From assembly GCA_016719815.1 (NCBI GenBank), contig JADJYK010000006.1, positions 186,001-250,000 on the forward strand: DNA of 64,000 nt, read 5' to 3'. Below the pieces are notes generated by a model, which saw nothing but the letters and a program-made list of their open reading frames with translations, did no database searches and was not told where the DNA came from. Of the stretch, positions 58,148-64,000 are shown piece after piece. The stretch's first letter is position 1; each line of letters opens with the position of its first letter. This DNA comes from Chitinophagaceae bacterium. Its GTDB lineage: Bacteria; Bacteroidota; Bacteroidia; Chitinophagales; Chitinophagaceae. The translations under genes and the position numbers were made by a program.

Positions 58148-58221
58148 TCGGGAGGACAGGATTCGAACCTGCGACCCCGTGGTCCCAAACCACGTATTCT
58201 ACCGGGCTGAACTACCTCCCG
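58148..58221 (-). tRNA. tRNA-Pro, anticodon TGG
   Basis: 74 nt. The acceptor stem CGGGAGG/CCTCCCG is perfect, with discriminator A. The D arm AGTTCAGCCCGGTAGA, the anticodon stem CGTGG/CCACG with loop TTTGGGA (TGG at positions 34-36) and the T arm GCAGGTTCGAATCCTGT are complete. CCA is not encoded. Own promoter and terminator are visible. Confidence 0.97.
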
Positions 58222-58248
58222 CCAACAAGTTTGCCCTGATTGGGGGTG

Positions 58249-58256
58249 CAAATATA
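58249..58256 (-). promoter_or_regulatory. Predicted -7 promoter element for tRNA-Pro
   Basis: The minus strand reads TATATTTG, an exact TAnnTTTG match, 28 bp upstream of the tRNA 5' end. Confidence 0.6.
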
Positions 58257-58308
58257 AAGGCTTCTGTTGTAAATAACGAGTTTTTTTTAGCCTTTGAAAC
58301 CACTAAAA

Positions 58309-58339
58309 AAATAATGGAAGGCCAAACCTTCCATTATTT
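58309..58339 (-). terminator. Rho-independent terminator of the repeat-protein operon
   Basis: Perfect 13-bp stem AAATAATGGAAGG (58309-58321)/CCTTCCATTATTT (58327-58339), 5-nt loop, then seven T on the minus strand. It lies just after the stop of the 58361-61679 gene. Confidence 0.9.
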
Positions 58340-58360
58340 AGTAAATGTGATAATCTGTTA

Positions 58361-61300
58361 TTAACCTTTTGTGCTTCCGTCTTCAACAGAGGCTTTCTTC
58401 TCTGTTGCAGGTTTAGGCACATCTTCTGTGCTTGTTCCTTTGGTTTCAGTTGCAGGTTTGGCTTCAACTGATTTTACAGGAACATCTTCAACACTTCCGG
58501 TTTTCTCCAGAGATTTGGCCGGAGCTTTTGCTGGTTCAACATTCATAACACTGCCAGATACATCAGCAGATTTCGCAGCAGGCTTTTGTATTGCCGGCTG
58601 ATCAAGGCTACCACCTGTTGATGCCGGAGCTGCTTTTTTATCAGCAGATTTAACATCGCTAAGAGAAGACTCTATTGCGGCATCATAGCTCACACCTTTA
58701 TCAGCAGTCTGATTGTGGGCAACAGGATCAATGTACTTTCCTCTTTGTGCTGCAGGCTTCATCTGTTCAGCCACAAAAGGTATTTTCTGCATGTGAGCAT
58801 CATTACGAACACCTTTCACTTCCCAGCTAACTTTAACATTTGGTTGATTGGTTGCAATTTCAAACTGGTTATTTGCAACCTCTTTGTTGATAATTGCCTG
58901 AGCAAAAGAACCAATTACTGTTAACTGGTAACGGAAGTCTTTGTTAATAGCCTCAAAATAATCTGGAAGTTTTACAACGGCCTTTCCAGTTGCATCAGTT
59001 ACAACATTACCACTGTAAGCATTGAGTACTTCATTGCTCTCAACTGCAGCATGCATCAGGGTTTTGTTAGCCGGATCTAAGGGGTGATCCATTGTAAATG
59101 CCTTTACTCCTATGGCAGTGAAATCGCCATTCACCACCACACGTCCGGTTGTATTCTCTATCCTCAGCCTTTCGCCACCGCCACCGAGCTCAAAAATCTG
59201 GTAGTCATCAGTACCAGGATTATTACGTACGTTCCACATGTTAACACCGTTTTTTACATAACGTAAAGCTGCATCACCACTATTAGCATCAATATCCACA
59301 ACAGAGAAACTGGCACTTGATTGAACACGAAGACCGGTAGAACCACCATGCAATACATCTAATTTATAAGAAGGAGATACTGTTTGGCCAATACCTACAT
59401 TACCAGTTCCATCCTGTATAACAAGACGGCTACCGCCACCTCCTAATTCAAAAATTTCATAGTAATCATCAGCCGGGCGGTTACGGGTGTTCCACTGGTT
59501 AACACCAGCTTTTGCAAAGCGAAGGGCAGCGTCACCACTTTCTGCATCTATATCTACTACAGAGAATGAAGAAGATGAACGGCTGCGGATTCCAGTTGAA
59601 CCACCATGCAATACATCTAATTTATAAGAAGGAGCTGTAGTTTCGCCGATTCCCACATTACCGGTTCCATCCTGTATAACGAAACGGCTTCCTCCACCAC
59701 CCAGTTCAAATATTTCATAATAATCATCGGCAGGACGGTTACGGGTATTCCACTGGTTCACACCAGCTTTTGCAAAACGAAGGGCAGCGTCTCCACTTTC
59801 TGCATCTATATCTACAACAGAGAATGAAGAAGATGAGCGGCTGCGGATACCAGTTGAACCACCATGCAATACATCTAATTTGTAAGAAGGAGCGGTTGTT
59901 TCACCAATACCTACGTTACCGGTAGCATCCTGAATAACCATTCGGCTACCACCACCACCTAACTCGAATATTTCAAGATAATCATCGGCAGGGCGGTTAC
60001 GTATGTTCCACTGATTTACACCTGCTTTTGCAAATCGAAGAGCGGCATCACCACTGGCAGCATCAATATCCACTACTGAAAATGAACCGGAAGAACGGCT
60101 GCGGATACCAGTTGAACCACCATGTAATACATCTAACTTGTAAGAAGGGGCTGTGGTTTCTCCAATACCTACGTTACCAGTTCCATCCTGAATAACAACA
60201 CGGCTGCCGCCACCTCCCATTTCAAATATTTCGTAGTAATTATCAGCAGGCCTGTTACGGGTATTCCATTGAGTCACCCCTGGCATTTTGGAAACGAAGG
60301 GCCGCATCACCACTTGCACCATCAATATCAATCAAAGAGAAAGATGAAGAAGAACGGATGCGGGCACCAGTTGACCCACCATGTAACACATCTAACTTGT
60401 ATGAAGGGGCTGCGGTTTCTCCAATACCTACATTACCCGTTGCATCCTGAATAACCATGCGGCTGCCACCACCGCCCAGCTCAAATATTTCAAGATAATT
60501 ATCACCCGGACGATTCCTTATGTTCCATTGGTTAACGCCGGCATTTCCAAAACGTAAAGCTGCATCACCGCTGGCTGCGTTAATATCAACTACAGAGAAG
60601 CCAGAAGTTGAATTTACACCTATGCCGGTAGAGCCACCATGACTTACAGTAAACTTATGTGTGGGAGTTGTTGTCGCTACCCCTACGTTAGTTCCATCAT
60701 CAGATAACTGAGAATTGCCTAAAACAGTACCGCTGGGGGTCCATTTTGGAAGAAGATTTAGCGTACCACTGCCAGTAACGGCACCAATAGATGCAACGGT
60801 TTGCCAAGTGGCATTTCCAGAAGCATCACTGGCTAAAATTCTGCTGGCAGCCTCACCAATGCCTTGCAGCCGGAGTCCACCAGTTGTATGTAATGCCAGC
60901 CCGGAAGTAGTTGTAAAACGGCCCCCGGTACCTGTATTTGATGTACCGTTAATACCAATACCACTGGCGCTGCTGCCATTTACACCAATACCTGATGGAG
61001 CGGCACCATACACACCCCAGCCGCTTCCGGCCTGTGTACCAGTAACACCGATACCTAAACCACCAGTGCCGTTATTTTGTCCAAGCAAACCAGTTGAAAA
61101 ACCACCTGGTGATGTTGAAGAAACAATCCCTTTTACAGCGGCAGCATTCCCTGCGGTTGAGTTAGTCACACCTTCTAATGAAGTACTGCCTGCGCCTGTT
61201 CCGGAGTTTGTAATTTTAAAGAGGGACCCTGCATCAGCCTGAGTTTTATTAAATGGCAAAACCATATCGCCAGAAGTTGTTGCATATAGTGAAAAAGGAA

Positions 61301-61679
61301 CACTTGCCAGCTGGGCCGAACCAATATTAATAAAACTTGTACCACCGGCAGGGTCAACTTCAACCTGAATATATTTTGAACCTACTGACCAGTTTACACC
61401 GAGGATCGTTCCGGTAACATTGGTAGCTCCGGCACTACCTACCTGAACATTGAATAATCCAAATGGATTAGTAACAGCAGTTCTGGATTCCTGGTAAACA
61501 ACAGGCCCAGCAGATGAACCGTCACGGACAGTTAAGCGAATACCAATGTTCTGATTCTTTAAAACGTTACCTACACTGTTACGGGCAACACCCTGGTAAT
61601 TGAAAAAACCAGGCGACTGGCTATAGCCTGAGATGGCTACCAACAATACAGCCGCCAGTAATGATAATATCTTTTTCAT
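58361..61679 (-). CDS. Secreted repeat-rich surface protein with six 86-residue repeats (one frameshift)
   Basis: Restored about 1105 aa. Signal peptide ending SGYSQS, an N-terminal beta domain found in many Bacteroidota surface proteins (SPGFFNYQGVARNSVGNVL, IRLTVRDGSSAGPVVYQE), and a glycine-rich stretch (about 165-290: GIGVNGSSASGIGINGT). Then six copies of an 86-aa unit (HGGSTGIRSRSS, FSVVDID, SGDAALRF, NQWN-RNRP, EIFELGGGGSR, IQDGTGNVGIGET), followed by a conserved domain near 720-880 (AFTMDHPLDPANKTLMHAAV, YQLTVIGSFAQAI) and a Lys/Ala/Pro/Glu-rich tail. The role is unknown, perhaps adhesion. One extra base near 60281 shifts the frame; repeat spacing there is 259 instead of 258 bp. Confidence 0.8.
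59343..60641 (-). repeat. Tandem 258-bp coding repeats
   Basis: The anchor CCACCATG occurs at 59343, 59601, 59859, 60117, 60376 and 60634, giving intervals 258, 258, 258, 259, 258. The units encode 86 aa each and the central ones are nearly identical at DNA level. The single 259-bp interval carries the frameshift. Confidence 0.95.
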
Positions 61680-61724
61680 TTTGTTTTTGTTTTTTGATTA
61701 AGTAATGGCTACCTGAATTATTGT

Positions 61725-62312
61725 TTAATCCATTTTTATGACCTTCAGGCCACTATGACGGATAACTTCAAGATTATCACCCGGTCTGTTTACATCTGGT
61801 TTCAGGTCTGCAACCACGAAATAAACACCATTTGGATATTTTGAAAGATCGAACATCTCAATCCGGCAACAACCATCGTAGTGGTAACTCCTTTTTTCAA
61901 GTAAGCTTCCCACAGAATTGATGAGCTGAAGACTCATCTGTCCCGGTGTTTTGACAAAGAAGTCGACTTCAAATTTTCCACTGGTTGGATTGGGGAATAA
62001 TTTGTAATCTCCGTTTTCGAACAGAACTGTATACGGCGAATTGTGAATTTCATCCGTACAGGGTTGCAGCACTCCTTGTGTAATAAGGAAAGCACTGTCG
62101 GCCGGAGCAAAAGCCTGAACAAGCACCAACTCTCCCACACTCCATTCATAGCGGTAATACGACAAAGCATTGTCATATGTTCCTCCGGCGGAATTGACAA
62201 TGGCCGGCACTACACCGTTTACTGGATTGAGAGAAGGCACCTGCCCATAACAGAAGGAAATGGCAAGAAATACTGCCAGGTAAGAAAGTGAAATTTTCTT
62301 TCTCATGAGCAT
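61725..62312 (-). CDS. T9SS type A sorting-domain protein
   Basis: 195 aa (a start at the third codon, 62306, is equally possible). Signal peptide ending CYGQV. The short N-terminal part (YEWSVGELVLVQAF, LITQGVLQPCTDE) is the common Bacteroidota region preceding a type IX CTD; then YKLFPNPTSGKFEVDFFV...GQMSLQLINSVGSLL...YPNGVYFVVADL, the classic FPNP/sorting signature, and VIRHSGLKVIKMD as the last strand. Secreted and probably surface-attached. It lies 45 bp upstream of the repeat-protein start, so the two are probably one operon. Confidence 0.8.
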   Translation of the reverse strand: MLMRKKISLSYLAVFLAISFCYGQVPSLNPVNGVVPAIVNSAGGTYDNALSYYRYEWSVGELVLVQAFAPADSAFLITQGVLQPCTDEIHNSPYTVLFENGDYKLFPNPTSGKFEVDFFVKTPGQMSLQLINSVGSLLEKRSYHYDGCCRIEMFDLSKYPNGVYFVVADLKPDVNRPGDNLEVIRHSGLKVIKMD

Positions 62313-62549
62313 TGTGTTTAATGGTTAAAAAAAATCCACAGGGACTGATTAGGATAATTTTCAGTAGTACTGGCTGCTGCTAATGAGAGAGATAACCAAA
62401 GGCGGATAACTATATCCGTAAATAAAATTATAAATAAGTTTTAACCTGACAAATTAAATTATTGTGTTCAGGATACTCATTGTAAGCTGCAGTAAAAGAC
62501 TTTTGCATTATAAAACCATAAACCGGGTATTCAAAACCTTATTACTGTT
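62313..62549. other. Intergenic region, no feature recognised
   Basis: 237 bp between the T9SS protein start and the def stop. It should carry the promoter of the T9SS/repeat-protein operon. No exact TAnnTTTG on the minus strand and no stable hairpin was seen. Confidence 0.5.
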
Positions 62550-63128
62550 CTATCCGGGAAAGGCCATTTTATAATCCACATTAATTTTCCCTTTGGAAAT
62601 ATCGTTGAGTTTCCCTTTAAGAAGTTTCCTTTTTAGCGGAGAAATATGATCGATAAACAATTTCCCCTCAATATGATCGTATTCGTGTAGAATAACCCTT
62701 GCCGTTAGACCTGTGAATGTTTTTTCTTGTGTTTGAAATTGGTCATCAACATACAAAAGTGTAACAGTCTCCTGGCGGTAAATGTCTTCCCTTATCTTAG
62801 GAATACTAAGGCAGCCTTCATTATATGACCACTCATCACCTTCCAGTTCTTTTATATGGGCATTGATAAATACAGCTTTTAATCCCTCATCACCGGGATA
62901 TTCAGCCCGGTCATCTTCATCCATACTCCTGAACATCTGTAACGTATCTACAACAAAAAGCCTGATATTACGGTTTACCTGCGGAGCAGCCAGCCCAACA
63001 CCACTACTGGCATACATAGTCTCCCACATGTCCTCAATCAGTTTATCCAGTTGCGGGTAATCCTGCGTAATGTCTTTTGCAATTTTCCTCAAAACTGGAT
63101 GACCATATGCTATGATAGGGAGTATCAA
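62550..63128 (-). CDS. def: Peptide deformylase
   Basis: 192 aa. The three deformylase motifs are intact: GVGLAAPQV near 45, EGCLSIP near 110 (metal Cys) and HEYDHIEG near 150 (HExxH metal His pair and catalytic Glu). It removes the N-formyl group from nascent proteins. The start MILPIIAYGHPVLRK is the standard one. An exact -7 element lies 35 bp upstream. Confidence 0.97.
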   Translation of the reverse strand: MILPIIAYGHPVLRKIAKDITQDYPQLDKLIEDMWETMYASSGVGLAAPQVNRNIRLFVVDTLQMFRSMDEDDRAEYPGDEGLKAVFINAHIKELEGDEWSYNEGCLSIPKIREDIYRQETVTLLYVDDQFQTQEKTFTGLTARVILHEYDHIEGKLFIDHISPLKRKLLKGKLNDISKGKINVDYKMAFPG

Positions 63129-63162
63129 GTTAATATGTTTATAAGTTAACAGGTATAATATG

Positions 63163-63170
63163 CAAATTTA
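63163..63170 (-). promoter_or_regulatory. Predicted -7 promoter element for def
   Basis: The minus strand reads TAAATTTG, an exact TAnnTTTG match, 35 bp upstream of the def start. Confidence 0.55.
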
Positions 63171-63201
63171 ACTCTTATCAACTTATTAACCTTTAAACTT
63201 G

Positions 63202-63615
63202 TCAACTTTGCATTCTTAAATACTCCTGAAGCATAATGGTAGCCGCAATTTCGTCCACCAGGGCCTTGTTACGTCGCTGCATTTTCTTAAGGCCCATTTC
63301 AAGCATGGCATCTTTGGCCATTTTGGAGGTATAGCGTTCATCTACTTTTTTAATTGAAATAGAGGGAAAGCTTTTCTGCAATTCTTTTATACATTTCTCA
63401 ACATGGGGTGTGGCATGTGTGGCAGTATCATCCCAGTTGGTTGGCCAGCCGATAATTATTTGTTCGACCTGTTCTTTTGAAAAATAGTCTTTTAAGAAAG
63501 AAATCAGTTCTTTGGGATGTATTGTAGTAAGTCCTGTTGCTATTATCTGCAACGGGTCGGTAACGGCAATGCCGGTTCTTTTTAAGCCGTAGTCTATACA
63601 GAGGATTCTTGCCAA
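63202..63615 (-). CDS. ruvX: Holliday junction resolvase-like protein RuvX (YqgF)
   Basis: About 137 aa. Motifs of the RNase H-like YqgF family: ARILCIDYGLKRTGIAVTDP, IIIGWPTNWDD, VDERYTSKMAKDAM and ALVDEIAATIMLQEYL (conserved Asp/Glu residues). Implicated in 16S rRNA 5' end processing and/or junction resolution. An upstream in-frame ATG (63681) would add a non-conserved extension overlapping the next gene by 62 bp; the TTG at 63615 gives the standard N-terminus and lies just after that gene's stop, so I chose it. Confidence 0.88.
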   Translation of the reverse strand: MARILCIDYGLKRTGIAVTDPLQIIATGLTTIHPKELISFLKDYFSKEQVEQIIIGWPTNWDDTATHATPHVEKCIKELQKSFPSISIKKVDERYTSKMAKDAMLEMGLKKMQRRNKALVDEIAATIMLQEYLRMQS

Positions 63616-63619
63616 TGGA

Positions 63620-64000
63620 TTATGAATTAATAAATAAATCCGCAAGCACAAAGATGGCGAAAACAACGGATGCAATTTCATTGGCCGTCATAAATGCAAT
63701 ATTCACTCTCTTTAAATCATGCGGATTTACTAATGAATGCTGATAAACAAGCATGCCCACAAATACGCCAATGCCAATCCAGTACAGCCAGCCAAAATTT
63801 CCATGCTCACCGGCTAATACTACAGCTGCAGCACTAAGCAGGTGTAAAAATGCTGAAACTCTTAATGCCTTACCCTTTCCAAGCCATGCCGGAATGGAAT
63901 ACAATTGCTGCGATTTATCAAATTCCTCATCCTGTAAAGCATAGATAATATCAAAACCACTTACCCAAAAGATTACTGCCAGCGAGAAGAGAATGGGCAG
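63620..64000 (-). CDS. UbiA-superfamily prenyltransferase, C-terminal part (partial; 5' end outside window)
   Basis: The open frame continues to the window edge. GFDIIYALQDEEFDKSQQL is the second Asp-rich prenyl-diphosphate motif (DxxxDxxxD) of UbiA-type prenyltransferases, followed by SIPAWLGKGKALRVS and four membrane helices (LLSAAAVVL, WLYWIGIGVFVGMLVY, IASVVFAIFVLADLFI). It attaches an isoprenoid tail to an aromatic ring; in this phylum the quinone is menaquinone, so a MqnP- or MenA-type role is plausible, but sequence alone does not separate them. The upstream portion with the first Asp motif is not in the window. Confidence 0.85.
   Translation of the reverse strand: MPILFSLAVIFWVSGFDIIYALQDEEFDKSQQLYSIPAWLGKGKALRVSAFLHLLSAAAVVLAGEHGNFGWLYWIGIGVFVGMLVYQHSLVNPHDLKRVNIAFMTANEIASVVFAIFVLADLFINS

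Noticed and set aside
59343..60641. Regular repeats as a CRISPR array
   Set aside because: The 258-bp units are coding and contiguous, with no short repeats and unique spacers and no cas genes nearby.
60715..61242. 175-codon Pro-rich plus-strand ORF
   Set aside because: Shadow of the Gly-rich region of the repeat protein on the opposite strand; GGN/GGC glycine codons read as proline codons in reverse.
58361..61679. Phage tail-fibre or prophage reading of the repeat protein
   Set aside because: No other phage genes nearby; signal peptide, T9SS neighbour and own terminator indicate a cellular surface protein.

Overview
The window comes from a Bacteroidota chromosome, most likely family Chitinophagaceae. 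The evidence is two SusC/SusD pairs, an ECF sigma/FecR pair, type IX secretion C-terminal domains, many lipoproteins, moderately AT-rich DNA, and several exact matches to the Bacteroidota -7 promoter element TAnnTTTG.

Layout. (1) 231-8953, minus strand: a first glycan locus with SusC, SusD, two surface lipoproteins with PKD-like domains, and a GH16 beta-glucanase. It ends in a strong terminator at 111-153. A divergent membrane-spanning Y_Y_Y/LuxR-type regulator (9139-12053) and an operator-like intergenic region sit at its head; beta-1,3-glucan is the likely target. (2) 12088-43936, minus strand: a run of about 18 closely spaced genes. It starts with ECF sigma factor, FecR, STN-type SusC and SusD, followed by a LamG lipoprotein, a VCBS/ASPIC-UnbV lipoprotein, a vanadium-haloperoxidase-like protein, two GH30, three GH144-like enzymes, an EEP-family phosphodiesterase, two SGNH esterases, a Gfo/Idh/MocA oxidoreductase, a GH15-like enzyme, a GH43-like enzyme, a PhoD-like phosphodiesterase and a GH3 beta-glucosidase. 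beta-1,2- (GH144), beta-1,6- (GH30) and beta-glucosidase (GH3) activities together with phosphodiesterases and esterases fit a branched, phosphoglycerol/acyl-substituted beta-1,2-glucan, such as the osmoregulated periplasmic glucans of Proteobacteria. This is an inference. (3) 44023-51714: rarA, a GNAT acetyltransferase, an outer-membrane barrel, small proteins and uvrA. (4) 52399-56760: a methionine operon (metY, metX, hom) behind a complete SAM-I riboswitch/terminator and then a short cysteine-rich leader ORF. (5) 56789-64000: a flippase, tRNA-Pro(TGG), a repeat-rich surface protein with six 258-bp repeats, a T9SS protein, def, ruvX and a partial ubiA-like gene.

Quality. About 26 single-base frameshifts break 16 genes, including uvrA, mostly at short homopolymers. 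I read them as sequence indels rather than decay, and give whole-gene spans with the frameshift sites stated. Lengths marked 'restored' assume those repairs.
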